From contig KB303931.1 of the NCBI GenBank assembly GCA_000328365.1, positions 38,495 through 102,494 of the forward strand: a DNA stretch of 64,000 nt, given 5' to 3'. A program made the translations under genes and the position numbers. Under the pieces are notes generated by a model. That model made no database searches and was not told the origin of the DNA. It saw nothing but the letters and a program-made list of their open reading frames with translations. Source of the stretch: Capitella teleta. Its lineage: Eukaryota > Annelida > Polychaeta > Capitellidae. Shown here piece after piece: positions 27,032 to 37,119 of the stretch (position 1 is the first letter of the stretch; each line of letters starts with the position of its first letter).

Positions 27032-27479
27032 GGTACTCGGTGCATAGAGAAGAGTGCATCGCTGACGTCGATGGCTCCTGGGCGGAATGGACACCATGGT
27101 CCACGTGCTCTGCCTCCTGCGACGAAGAAACCACAATCCAGGCGAAGGAAGTACGCTGGCAAATCTAGCAATGACCGACTGTGCATTGGTCAAACGACTC
27201 GGAACGGATTTTGCTTACAAGAAAGGTGTTCACAATGTTATCTCCATTGTGATTTTTCAAATTTTAAAATACGCCTGATGTGTATTTCCAGGTGAAGTTT
27301 TACTCAGCCGATCGCGATTCGTTCTGAGGCGACGAGAGGAGCTCCTACCGACCCAGGAGTTTACGGAGAGCGATTCGTCTCCGTACAACACCAGCATAGC
27401 AACCGCCGCCATCATCTTTCTGGTTTTGTTTTTTTAAGGGATTCTAGTTCTGGATTTTGTCACACTGAAGCGCCACCTG
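27032..27479 (+). pseudogene. Eroded thrombospondin type-1 exon with possible membrane-exit exon
   Basis: After a good acceptor (GTGTCCTATGCAG) the frame reads DGSWAEWTPWSTCSASCDEE, a TSP1 repeat start with the W-xx-W-xx-C-xx-C signature. The second half of the domain (SSNDRLCIGQTTRNGFCLQERC-like) appears in the next frame, so a one-base indel separates the halves. A second exon-like piece at 27292-27437 (acceptor TTTCCAG) encodes EVLLSRSRFVLRRREELL, then SIATAAIIFLVLFF, which looks like a transmembrane start. Phases of the two pieces do not join cleanly. A decaying gene, or an assembly error in a real one, is possible. The parent gene is not identified. Confidence 0.35.
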
Positions 27480-27728
27480 AGTGAGTAATGCTGAGCTTCA
27501 TTCAAACATCGCACACTGATACATTGGTGTTGCACTCTTCATAAATTTGTGACTGATTTTCTCCTCATATTTTAATTAACGTTGACAATTTGAGTCCGTA
27601 AATCATAATCCTAACAATGAGTTATTTTCGTTTGCTTTTGTGAATGCGTTGTTGTAACATGATGTCTCCATGTATTTTATTAAGATTTTATCTTCAGCCC
27701 ACAGAAACTCAATCGAGCACAATAAAAA

Positions 27729-27913
27729 TGTTGTGACCCTCAAACCGTGTTTCATTTTTAGGTGCAAAGTCTAAGAACATATGAGTTACAATATAACAAG
27801 CGATTTGAGGTCAAGTGCGGGACCATCTGGTTTTATTTTTTTTGCAATTTGCTATTATACACTTGCACTTATAATGGATGTGGTTTGCAAAAAGCGAAAC
27901 CTTTCAACTGTAT
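27729..27913. repeat. Dispersed repeat pair, copy 1
   Basis: About 185 bases matching 36280-36470 in the same orientation. Shared blocks include CTAAGAAC, ACAATATAA, TTTGCAATTTGCTATTATAC and TGCACTTATAATGGA. It is not coding and the family is unknown. The nearby 3' part of the TSP1-like relic gives no explanation. Confidence 0.7.
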
Positions 27914-28077
27914 TGTAATTTACATTACCTAATGGCCACAGTACCGCTAAATTAAATTATTGTATGCTTGCTTGCGCTTCATGTTACTTTTACACCTCTT
28001 CTTACTGAGTTCCGTTTTGATGTGTCCTGAAGCTAGTTACATGCTACCTATACGTTATGCAAAAATCGACAGGAGTA

Positions 28078-29630
28078 ATAATAATAAAACTTTATTTCAT
28101 ACAACACGTGCACAATAATGTGGAAATAATGACATCGAACACAATAGCAAAAAGAAAGTAATAATACTTACAACGCATAATATATTATATTAATATACAT
28201 ATTATATTTTATATTATATGGTAGAGAAATATTGACCAAAAAAAAAAAAGGTTCTTTCCCCAAAGTTTAGCAAGAGAATTATAGAATTATTTATAGATAT
28301 CAGGTCTTTTTTTTTTCTTGCATCGGAAATTATAATTTCTTTGTGACTGTATAAATTTAAGTGGTGATTCCACATTAGTTTGCTGAAAGTTGATACATCG
28401 AGGCAAAAACGGAGGGTTTCTTGGCTAAAAAGAGGCATGTTTCTTTTAATATTTGAAACAGCAGAGTAGTGCATTGGGCGAATTCAACTAATGTATTTTA
28501 CAATAGTATTTTTTGAATTAAATATTTTGTAAAGAACTTAAAGAAACGAAGTAACAATTGTAAATCAAAATTTAAGCAGTCCATGACAAGAGGAATCAAT
28601 TTTGAAAGAGAACGAGGGTGCGGAAATAATAAGTCTTGAATCTGACGTCTCCAAGTGCGTGCTAAGGGTTCAATATATGCATTCTGTAAATTCGATAAAG
28701 GGTTACCATAAAAAGAAGTGCAAAATGACGAAAACCGTGATTTGCCTATGTGTGAAGAACAATGCTTAAATTGTGACAAAATGATGTTCGTTCGTAATAC
28801 AATATCTTTACAAGCTTTTTCTATCTTATAGCTATTGCAATTTAAACCGACACAAGAGCCTAATTAAATGGATTGTGGCTTGACAGGAATATGATCATTA
28901 CATAGGAAAAATTGACACCATCGAGTAGCATTGTGGAAAAAAAAAAAAAAAAAAAAAAAAAACACACATTTTAGTGAAATCAAATTTGACATAAAAATAT
29001 CCAAAAACTACTCACATCCAGTAAGCATTTTTGTGCAGCATTGACACTTAGGGCGAGTAACGTTAAATCATCAACATAGACGAGTGATCCTGTAAAGTAC
29101 TGTCCTAAATAACAACCAACATTCAATTTAGAAAGAAAAACTAACAATTCATCCAAATATAAACGAAACAGTGCCGGAGAAAGGACACCCTCATGTTTGA
29201 CCCCATTGCAATATTCAAGCATAGTAGAAGTTACTCCATTTCATTTTACTTGCATTCCTATACTTATCTTCCTAAAGTTGAAAGCAAACAAAATTAACGC
29301 GGTCAAAAGCTTTGGTACCATCCAACATAAACAGGTGAGTTATTACAGGCGTAATATTCTAGGAGTTCGTGCAACAGAAAAGAACATGTTGTTGTAGAAT
29401 GATTGGCTTTGGGAGCCGAACTGGAGATCAATAGTTGGAACTGGCTGATATCAAGATCTAAAATTACATTGTCGAATACTTTACACGCAAGACTCTCGAG
29501 AGTAATTGATCTATAATTATTATTATCATTCGATGATTTTCTAACAATTTTTGGAATTGGGATCACTGTGGAAATAGACATGTCACTATAGGAGTGTTGA
29601 ATGGTGTAGAAGAAAAAGTACTACAATAAT
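28078..29630 (-). mobile_element. LINE fragment L, CR1-group, degraded
   Basis: Minus-strand reading gives MSISTVIPIPKIVRKSS and NNYRSITLESLACKVFDNVI (RT N-terminal fingers), then EYCNGVKHEGVLSPALFRLY, LVYVDDLTLLALSVN (about 29075), and the post-RT motif FCTSFYGNPLSNLQ with ARTWRRQIQDLL (about 28640-28720). The 3' end reads AATAAAGTTTTATTATTATTA at 28075-28100, a trinucleotide tail like that of fragment D. A homopolymer run at 28936-28961 interrupts it. Frame breaks show it is inactive. Confidence 0.78.
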
Positions 29631-29902
29631 CGTAATTATAGATTTATGTACACAAAAGGCAGGGGGGGGGGGGGGTAACACGCTTCTGAAAGAATCATGT
29701 CCGAAAAATAAAAGAAATATTTTCAATTACAATTTCCCACATATTTTTACGTATAATTTGCTTGGATGTTTTAAACTGTCACGAGTGATATCGGAATAAA
29801 ATTATTAGTAATTTCTCATATTTTCATTTTGAAGTATTTGTTTGCATCGCAGCTCATAGTGCAAAGTTTAATCCAAAAAAAAATACAGCCCAATGTTGAA
29901 AT
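29631..29902. other. Short intergenic gap with G tract
   Basis: Contains a run of about 14 Gs near 29663-29676. No gene seen. Confidence 0.4.
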
Positions 29903-29908
29903 TTTATT
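29903..29908 (-). promoter_or_regulatory. AATAAA overlapping the receptor stop codon
   Basis: The last codons read AGG AAA TAA AAT, so the hexamer AATAAA includes the stop. No other clear minus-strand AATAAA was seen in the next 200 bases. Confidence 0.4.
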
Positions 29909-32900
29909 TCCTCAATTTGGTTTTAATAAAACATTTTCGGAATTGATGCGTAGCAAACGTATGCAAAATTGGATTGAATATTGCATGCACTTGCATGATA
30001 CTCAGGACAATACAGAGCATCTTATGAGAAACATCGATCAATAAGAGAATGGTTCGCAGGATGAGAGGGCAGGAATTTATCATCACTATGGGGAAAAGAG
30101 TCAAAGCAATATTGGTAGTGGATGCTCCTCCCGACACTCTACCACTTGTCATGCTCATTTTAGTTTTCACAACGAAGTAAATCCGTAGACATATAATCCA
30201 CATTACAACGAGCACACAAGGCTTCAATACAATCGCCTGTACAATCTTGTACCAATAACTACCAATTACAATAGCAGAACAGTGCGGATTTCCATCGAAA
30301 GCATCAAGTTTTCCCACTAGAACAATACCAATGATGAATATCAGACCAACGATAATTGCACTAATGGTGACCTGCTTAGTAAAGTCTGCCTTATCGCGTG
30401 CCTCGATTCGCATAACACCATTAAGCTTTTCAAACAGCATTTGAATCATGATCACGTGACTGCCTTCAGCGTACACAAGGCTCAATATCGTTAAAATCTT
30501 ACAATGATTGCTTGCTGCCCACTCATGTTTCAATGCAACGAACTGCTCAGCGTACAAAATATCCACAATGAGCAAGGAAAACAAATGCAGTGCCCCAAGT
30601 GCGTCCAATATGGTCAACATCAAGATAATAAAATCCAATACACTAAGTCTGGTGAAGAAATACCTCCAGACAAAACAAGATGCGTTCAGAACCAAACAGC
30701 ACAGTGCAGTCGTAATAATCAGCTTCCTTGTGCCATCGGTGATCAGCCGACCACAGTATGCCGTGTAAGGATCCCCAGCAACGAACGACACTTGTGTTCC
30801 GTGGAATCTGAATATACACCAGGCAGCTTCAGAAGGATCCATATACACTGTTGTCAGACCCAAGGCGGCTATATCAGAGAGATCGAACCAGGTTAGAGCT
30901 AAATCATTTCCTTTCACACTGAGCAACTCAACTTGACTATTCATCAGGAATCCAACAAATGTCAACTTTTTGATATGATTGTTGTCAATTAGAAGTTTGC
31001 ACAGCTTGTTCAAAGGGTCAAAAGCATGCTTCTCAATGTAGTTAATAGTATTATAGCTCAGGATTAGAATTTCTAAGTTATGTAGACCAAGAAAAATTCC
31101 AACTGACAAAGTTTCTATTGAATTGCAGCTAAGATCGATCAATTTGAGGTTATGATTGTTTTTAAAGGTCCTTGAGAGCAGATGAGGTACATGGCAGTGT
31201 GAGGCATTCAATAGTGTCAGAAGTGGCGTCTTATGAGTGAATTGGTGCAAACTATGAACTCTACTTGAACTAACATCCAGTACAACGAGATTACCATATA
31301 GCGGTGCTTTGAGAACGACATCGGCAGACACATTTGAGCTCATCAGTAACAGCATTCTGGTGGCAGGATCGAGTATAACAGAGTCAGATAGTGATCCGTG
31401 TGGACACAATTGAATCAATCCATCACAGTTGCAACCCGTCTGACAGTGGAAGTCCTGGCATAACCTCTCATCATCTCCAGACTGAAGACAATCGACAATT
31501 CCATCTCCCAATTCTGCGGGATGGACGCAGAATTGGTCATGTTTGCATCTGATCAAGCCATCACAGTGATACCACTCACAATGCGCTTCATCCCTGCCAT
31601 TTGGACAATCTGTGATTCCATCACAAACGTGCTTATATGGGATACTGTAGTTTCCCCCGCCACAAGACAGCAGGTTGGGAAATGTTGCGCCTGTGCAGCC
31701 TTGAAGATGGGCTCCACTGTTGCATGAAGCTATTTCCTGTCCAGCAAGCCTTTCATATGTGCATACTTTGTGCCTTGGATAACACTGATTACTTCCTGGA
31801 GAGCAAGCTATAAAGTCTCCAAAATTACAAGAGGAACATTCAAATTCTGAGCACTTCCATCGATTTCTCTTGTATTGGATTCTTGCTTCTTGGAGGTCAT
31901 CTTGGAAGTCGTTACGTAATGGGCACCTAGTGTTTAAGCATACTTCCGGCAAACAAAACTCATCACTTCCATCTGCGCAGTCATCTTGACAATCGCAAAC
32001 TTTGGACAACGCAATACAAAGGCCGTTCTTGCAACGAAACCCAAAGGATCTAGTAAAGTTTGGACAATGGCAATAATCCATGAAGTACGATGAACTACCT
32101 TGCGTCATAGCTTCACACTCGATGCAATTTTTCTCGTCATCTTCACTTGGGCAATCAATTTCACCATCACATTTGTGCTGGCTGAAAATAGAGCTGTTGT
32201 CAGAACATTGAAATAACCCGTTGACACCCATTCTGTAGAAGTCCAAAGGTCGTGCTTCGCACAGAATATAGTCTGCCTCATGTTGGTGGTCAACACAAGG
32301 GACTCGATCAGATTTCCACCCAGTAATAACCCCAGTCCAGCGAACTCTGAGGCAAGTCTCACCATCTCGACCTTGAATTAAAATACTCTCAAGCTTATGC
32401 TGCATCCATTTCTCAAGAATATTTCTACCAGCCACAAAGAACGAAGCCGCGGCTGAAATATCCTTAGCCTCCTCACTGTACAAAACTCCCCCAAGCCGAC
32501 TACATGTCTCCTGTGCCGTCTCAGGATTTGGATTTTGTAAGGACATCATCTTCAGGCATTTGATGCCTAAATTACTGTTAAATGGAAACCAAGACGAGCG
32601 ACAATAGGTGTGTTGAACAACAGGTAGGGGCTGGCTGGGTTCTGCTTTCTTGGACCTCTTACAAAGAACAAAAGCGTTTTCAAATTCCTGGTGACACGGT
32701 ATCTTTATCCATTTATTGGAATTCAACTGATCCAATGGAACTGCCGTGCATGATTCAGAACCACGGGTTACACTTCCTGAGTATTGCGGTACAGAGCCAT
32801 TCGTTTCTCTGCTTTCAGCGTCTCTATTAAATTCGATTAAATATCCATTATAATCACGATATTGTGAAAAGGTGGTAATATTTAACGAATAGAACACACT

Positions 32901-35654
32901 AAGCACTCGGTCATCTATTGCGGAAGCATCCTCCAGCCAATTTCTATAATTGTAATGGAGTCCACCTTCCCATTGTAGTTTACGAATTGGAGTGAAATAT
33001 GAATCATCAGAGCTCACCTCAGTGATCATTGTTAACCCAACAAAAAGCAAGCCAGCCGTAGAGCCTGTACTGAAAGGCATTTGTGGGTCAAATGCTTTTA
33101 GGACATGTTGCACTTCATCTTGTTCATAATCACTGGAAATTGAAACCATGTTAACACCATCATTCACACATATAGACTGGGCTTCTTTCCAACTGAGAAA
33201 GTGATTCATTTGGTTTGTGATCTGTGTTGTGTTAGGTCTGCACAATAGATCATGTCTCATTCCAGTACTACAGTAAGGAGGTAAGGCACTTCGCCGATTT
33301 GTGTCCAGCTTCTTTATTTGCAAAGCAAGTTTGGCATCTTGGAATTTTTCTGACTGACCATTAACTTTAATCTCAACCTCAGCATTGCCAGGAATCATTG
33401 ATGCCCATGGTAACCATGTGGAATATATAAGAGAAATTGGTAGAACAAGGATCTGTTGCTTGAACCATTCAAAAACTATGCTCTTGGTGACTTTGCGAAT
33501 TACCAAAACACCTTTGTACATATCTCCTTGCATTACAGTTGTCTTAATGTGGATGGGAGTTGTAGACACGTTGCCAGTAATGGTGAAGCTTACCACAAAT
33601 TGGCAGCAACCTCCTACAAAATTATCATTTAGCTGACTAATTGTGAATTTAAGAGGTTCTTCAGCCGTTTGGAACAAAAATGCTGTTGAATGAGGGATAA
33701 TCGCATTGCTGTTGGCATTCCCTGTGCGTACTAAAGTGCTGTTCTCTAACTTAAAACTCACGATTGTGAAGTACACTCCAAATACGCAGCCATAGTACTG
33801 CCAAAAGATAAATTTAATAAAATCGTAACCCGGCATTACAATAGGGCCCTCTTTCGAATTCCACCGCATCAGTTCGTGGTATCGGTAGCCTATGACCCGC
33901 TCATACAGGTACGGGACAACTAATGTCCCAGAGAAATTATATTTAATCAGATACTGATCTGTGCTTACTGATAACATATCTTTACATTGGTAAGTTCCAT
34001 GAATAGTTGAGCTATATCGAGGTACGATCCCGGGGGTTACGTTGATAATCCTTCGAAGTGAGCTTCCATAGCCATCATTTGCATCGACGACCTCACATTT
34101 GAACTCAAAACTATCTCTGGTAACCGTCTGGAAATGAAGACAGCCTCTGTATGACCGAATGTAGATCAAGGGATTCAGTGTATAGGCAGCAACAATAAAC
34201 ACAACGTCCAGCATCAAGTGCTTATGGGTTAATCTGAAGGAAGGGATTCCGCCACCAAGCCTGTATCCTGTAATTTCTATTTTTATAAAGTAGTTTTCAT
34301 TGAAACTTGTTGGGTTCAGCTGGAAAAGGCGGCGAAGATAAATGAATGAATCACAGATATTAATCACTGTTTGACATTCCTCGGGGTATACGCTGATGTT
34401 AAATTGCAATGTTCCAATTGAGATATACGATAAAGATATTAATTGGAAACTCTGGGCCATCGATCCAAGAGTCATGTTGTCACCTACAATTAGTGCAGGA
34501 TCAATGTTGTGGCATATATTGATGGCGGTTTTCGGTATAGCACCCATGGCCAGGAAATAGAGGCCTCCATACTCGCATTCTCCCTTTATCAAGCCGCTGT
34601 AGGTCAGGGAATGGATGGTCATCCTAAGATAGCCATCCGGCTCAGTATTTGTGAAATTCCAAAATTGCATACCATTCCGACCATTTTGTGTCAAAAATAC
34701 ATTGTCACTAATTTCTATTGGCTCACAATGACTAGAGGGTAGAGCACAGTACTCAATTGATTTGTAACTAAAATAGGAATCTGCCGATATGAAAAGTATA
34801 TTGTCAGCTTCCAGAGTAACATAAGCATGGCGTCCAGAGAACACATAATTCGAGGGTAAAACAGAACAGTTGAGCCTTCTCAGGATCCTTGCCTTGACAA
34901 TGGGTCCATCAAATAATGTTAATTCAGCATTCCAGTCACTGCAAATGGAGTTCTTGACTTGTACAATCGGAACTTGTCCCAGTTCGGTTGTTAAGGACCA
35001 AAAAAGGATATTATATTCATCGCTGTAGGGATTGGAAATCAGAGAACCCCAAACTAAAGAGGAACGATGTTCATTCAGCGATTCAGCATATGATTCATCT
35101 GGAGTCTTCTCGTACACCAGAAAGAGGCGCACGTCATGGGGTTGAGGCGCAATGCTTCTCAAAATAAAGTTGTACTTGGAAGTAAAGGTAAAATAGAATT
35201 CAGCTTGGTTTTTATCACATACCTTATGTTCATATTTGACCTCCGAATTTTCGTATTGCTGGATGATGGTGAATTCATCTGGCCGACAATGTATTGAGGT
35301 CCACTGCTTTATTTCAACACTTATATTGAGTCCCCAGATGAAGGACGGTCCACTGATGAACCATTCACACATCATTGGAAACTGTGGAGGAGCAACAAAG
35401 CAGGTCCTGCCGCACAGGGCGGGAAGCCTCTTCTCTTTGCATGTCAGCCTGATGCAATATCCTGGAAGACAGTGATTCCAGTTCTTCTTCACCATATTCA
35501 CAGATGTGGCCATGGCTTCAATGAGATTAAAGTTTGTGTTGTCATCTTGCAGATGCTCTAGAAACTGAAAAACTGCAAATTCGCTCAGGTCGGAATTTGC
35601 ATTCACTGAGGATAGTTGAACCAGATATAACAAGGTACCAAGTAATAAATTCAT
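29904..35654 (-). CDS. GRL101-like receptor: CUB-like, two C-type lectin-like, LDLa, LRR and 7TM domains
   Basis: One uninterrupted minus-strand exon of 1916 residues. The Met at 35654 is chosen over one nine codons upstream because it directly starts a signal peptide (MNLLLGTLLYLVQLSSVNA). Numbering from the upstream Met, a CUB-like region lies at about 90-190 and further beta-rich, Cys-poor ectodomain runs to about 790. C-type lectin-like domains lie at about 801-1008 and 1027-1142. LDLa modules lie at about 1157-1186, 1204-1243, 1335-1367 and 1373-1408, with CDGEIDCPSEDDE and CADGSDEFC signatures. About six leucine-rich repeats occupy 1463-1600, then a 7TM domain 1653-1912. The LDLa-LRR-7TM order matches snail GRL101 and relaxin-type LGRs. 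The TM3 DRY position reads EKL and the TM7 NPxxY reads NPILH. The ligand is unknown. AATAAA overlaps the stop codon. Confidence 0.93.
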   Translation of the reverse strand: MNLLLGTLLYLVQLSSVNANSDLSEFAVFQFLEHLQDDNTNFNLIEAMATSVNMVKKNWNHCLPGYCIRLTCKEKRLPALCGRTCFVAPPQFPMMCEWFISGPSFIWGLNISVEIKQWTSIHCRPDEFTIIQQYENSEVKYEHKVCDKNQAEFYFTFTSKYNFILRSIAPQPHDVRLFLVYEKTPDESYAESLNEHRSSLVWGSLISNPYSDEYNILFWSLTTELGQVPIVQVKNSICSDWNAELTLFDGPIVKARILRRLNCSVLPSNYVFSGRHAYVTLEADNILFISADSYFSYKSIEYCALPSSHCEPIEISDNVFLTQNGRNGMQFWNFTNTEPDGYLRMTIHSLTYSGLIKGECEYGGLYFLAMGAIPKTAINICHNIDPALIVGDNMTLGSMAQSFQLISLSYISIGTLQFNISVYPEECQTVINICDSFIYLRRLFQLNPTSFNENYFIKIEITGYRLGGGIPSFRLTHKHLMLDVVFIVAAYTLNPLIYIRSYRGCLHFQTVTRDSFEFKCEVVDANDGYGSSLRRIINVTPGIVPRYSSTIHGTYQCKDMLSVSTDQYLIKYNFSGTLVVPYLYERVIGYRYHELMRWNSKEGPIVMPGYDFIKFIFWQYYGCVFGVYFTIVSFKLENSTLVRTGNANSNAIIPHSTAFLFQTAEEPLKFTISQLNDNFVGGCCQFVVSFTITGNVSTTPIHIKTTVMQGDMYKGVLVIRKVTKSIVFEWFKQQILVLPISLIYSTWLPWASMIPGNAEVEIKVNGQSEKFQDAKLALQIKKLDTNRRSALPPYCSTGMRHDLLCRPNTTQITNQMNHFLSWKEAQSICVNDGVNMVSISSDYEQDEVQHVLKAFDPQMPFSTGSTAGLLFVGLTMITEVSSDDSYFTPIRKLQWEGGLHYNYRNWLEDASAIDDRVLSVFYSLNITTFSQYRDYNGYLIEFNRDAESRETNGSVPQYSGSVTRGSESCTAVPLDQLNSNKWIKIPCHQEFENAFVLCKRSKKAEPSQPLPVVQHTYCRSSWFPFNSNLGIKCLKMMSLQNPNPETAQETCSRLGGVLYSEEAKDISAAASFFVAGRNILEKWMQHKLESILIQGRDGETCLRVRWTGVITGWKSDRVPCVDHQHEADYILCEARPLDFYRMGVNGLFQCSDNSSIFSQHKCDGEIDCPSEDDEKNCIECEAMTQGSSSYFMDYCHCPNFTRSFGFRCKNGLCIALSKVCDCQDDCADGSDEFCLPEVCLNTRCPLRNDFQDDLQEARIQYKRNRWKCSEFECSSCNFGDFIACSPGSNQCYPRHKVCTYERLAGQEIASCNSGAHLQGCTGATFPNLLSCGGGNYSIPYKHVCDGITDCPNGRDEAHCEWYHCDGLIRCKHDQFCVHPAELGDGIVDCLQSGDDERLCQDFHCQTGCNCDGLIQLCPHGSLSDSVILDPATRMLLLMSSNVSADVVLKAPLYGNLVVLDVSSSRVHSLHQFTHKTPLLTLLNASHCHVPHLLSRTFKNNHNLKLIDLSCNSIETLSVGIFLGLHNLEILILSYNTINYIEKHAFDPLNKLCKLLIDNNHIKKLTFVGFLMNSQVELLSVKGNDLALTWFDLSDIAALGLTTVYMDPSEAAWCIFRFHGTQVSFVAGDPYTAYCGRLITDGTRKLIITTALCCLVLNASCFVWRYFFTRLSVLDFIILMLTILDALGALHLFSLLIVDILYAEQFVALKHEWAASNHCKILTILSLVYAEGSHVIMIQMLFEKLNGVMRIEARDKADFTKQVTISAIIVGLIFIIGIVLVGKLDAFDGNPHCSAIVIGSYWYKIVQAIVLKPCVLVVMWIICLRIYFVVKTKMSMTSGRVSGGASTTNIALTLFPIVMINSCPLILRTILLLIDVSHKMLCIVLSIMQVHAIFNPILHTFATHQFRKCFIKTKLRK

Positions 35655-35681
35655 GATATCACCCTGTATTGAGACAACCAC

Positions 35682-36235
35682 AATTTCACTGGGAATACAA
35701 CAAGGAACCTTCCCTTATTTATCACAGCAATTATGTAGGCTTCAAATCCACACGAATTGCCTGGGGCAGAGATATCGTTATCCAAATAGGCAGGACTAAG
35801 TGTCAGATCGAATCTACTTTACAGATTGAATCGTGGGTTTATGTTACCTTCCAGCTTGCCGGAAGCAATTTTATCAATAAATTCTCCGCTTTCACTATTG
35901 TGTGCCTATGTTTCATTTTTATGTTCTTCAAGTTTTAGGTTCAGACATTGCGTTCCAGGCTCAACTCTTAAATTGCATTGCGTCTTAATATAGTCCAGTC
36001 AATCTAGCTCAAAAGTTGCTCGGACAGAGACATAATTGCAACACGCGATATTTGTTATATCATTCGATGCAGAAATTAATGAACTTTCAGGCATCTACAT
36101 TTCACACCGATCTCCAAATAAAGTTCGATATTGCATCAGCCTGGCATACTTTAATGAAATTCCCGAGTCGGACGTGATATATGCCGACGCAACGTAACCT
36201 CTATAATCACGAGGTATAATAATGTATGCTAGTGT
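35682..36235. other. Upstream flank of the receptor gene
   Basis: No exon or domain was recognised. It may contain the promoter, but no motif was convincing. Confidence 0.4.
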
Positions 36236-36239
36236 AAGT

Positions 36240-36270
36240 AGCATCCTATAAAAAGAGCATATAGGATGCT
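36240..36270. repeat. Perfect 11-bp hairpin
   Basis: AGCATCCTATA and TATAGGATGCT form an inverted repeat around a nine-base loop (AAAAGAGCA), ten bases from the start of the dispersed repeat copy at 36280. Function is unknown; it could be an end of a small mobile element. Confidence 0.7.
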
Positions 36271-36279
36271 AACAGAAAG

Positions 36280-36470
36280 TGTTGGGGCCCTCATACCGTA
36301 CGTGTTCCACTTTCAGGCGTCAAGCCTAAGAACTTATTAGCTACAATATAATAAGTGTTTTCTAGTTAAGTGTGGGATCATATCTGGTTTTGGCTTTCTG
36401 CAATTTGCTATTATACATATGCACTTATAATGGAACGTAGTTTGCAGATAACAAAAGCTTACAACTGTAC
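36280..36470. repeat. Dispersed repeat pair, copy 2
   Basis: Counterpart of 27729-27913: both start TGTTG-G-CCCTCA-ACCGT, share CTAAGAAC and TTGCTATTATACATATGCACT-type text, and end near ACAACTGTA. The two copies lie about 8.5 kb apart on either side of the GRL101-like gene and LINE L. Confidence 0.7.
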
Positions 36471-37043
36471 TCCGACACTTTCAGTGACTCCTCTATATGT
36501 TCACGCAATTCCGCAGTTTAATTCCATGCAGATTGTTCAAGCATTGATTGCAAAACCACAGAGCGGCATAGACAATCATAACGTTCAATGACAGCTGCAC
36601 TCTTAAGCCGTTATAATTTCTGCTACATTGTAATTCTGTCTGCCATGTGAGCGTGCATAGAATTTCAACACGTTCATTATGCACGTTTTCAGCACTCAAA
36701 ATAAACATGCCAGCCTGATTGGCTGACATTTTTATTGACAGATATACTTAATTGCTAAGTATAAGTGATTGCTACATGATGAATGGTGAAATGAACGGTT
36801 CCTTCTTGTAAATATATAATGCCGCCTCTCTTTATCCGCGTATCGCGTAATCAAGCTAACCGAAACAACCAAGCGGACCACGATTCATGTCTTAGGTCAT
36901 AAGTGGCGATGCACTGCTTGTGATCATAGCTCGCCAAGGGCTGTCACGTTTGGGGGTTCTATAACCAGAGATAATTTGTTGTGAACACATAGGAGTTCTA
37001 ATGTTGCGTTACGTACGTGAATATAGACCAATAACATTTAAAT

Positions 37044-37049
37044 TTTATT
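37044..37049 (-). promoter_or_regulatory. Polyadenylation signal of the ankyrin gene
   Basis: AATAAA on the minus strand about 71 bases after the stop codon at 37120. Confidence 0.5.
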
Positions 37050-37119
37050 TATAATATTAATATCAGAGTGAGTAAAATGAATGAAAATATAGATCTCCCA
37101 GCCTGGCATATGGTTAATG

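Noticed and set aside
36241-36254. TATA box (CTATAAAAAG)
   Set aside because: It is part of the hairpin arm and loop, on the strand opposite to neighbouring genes, so a promoter is not supported.
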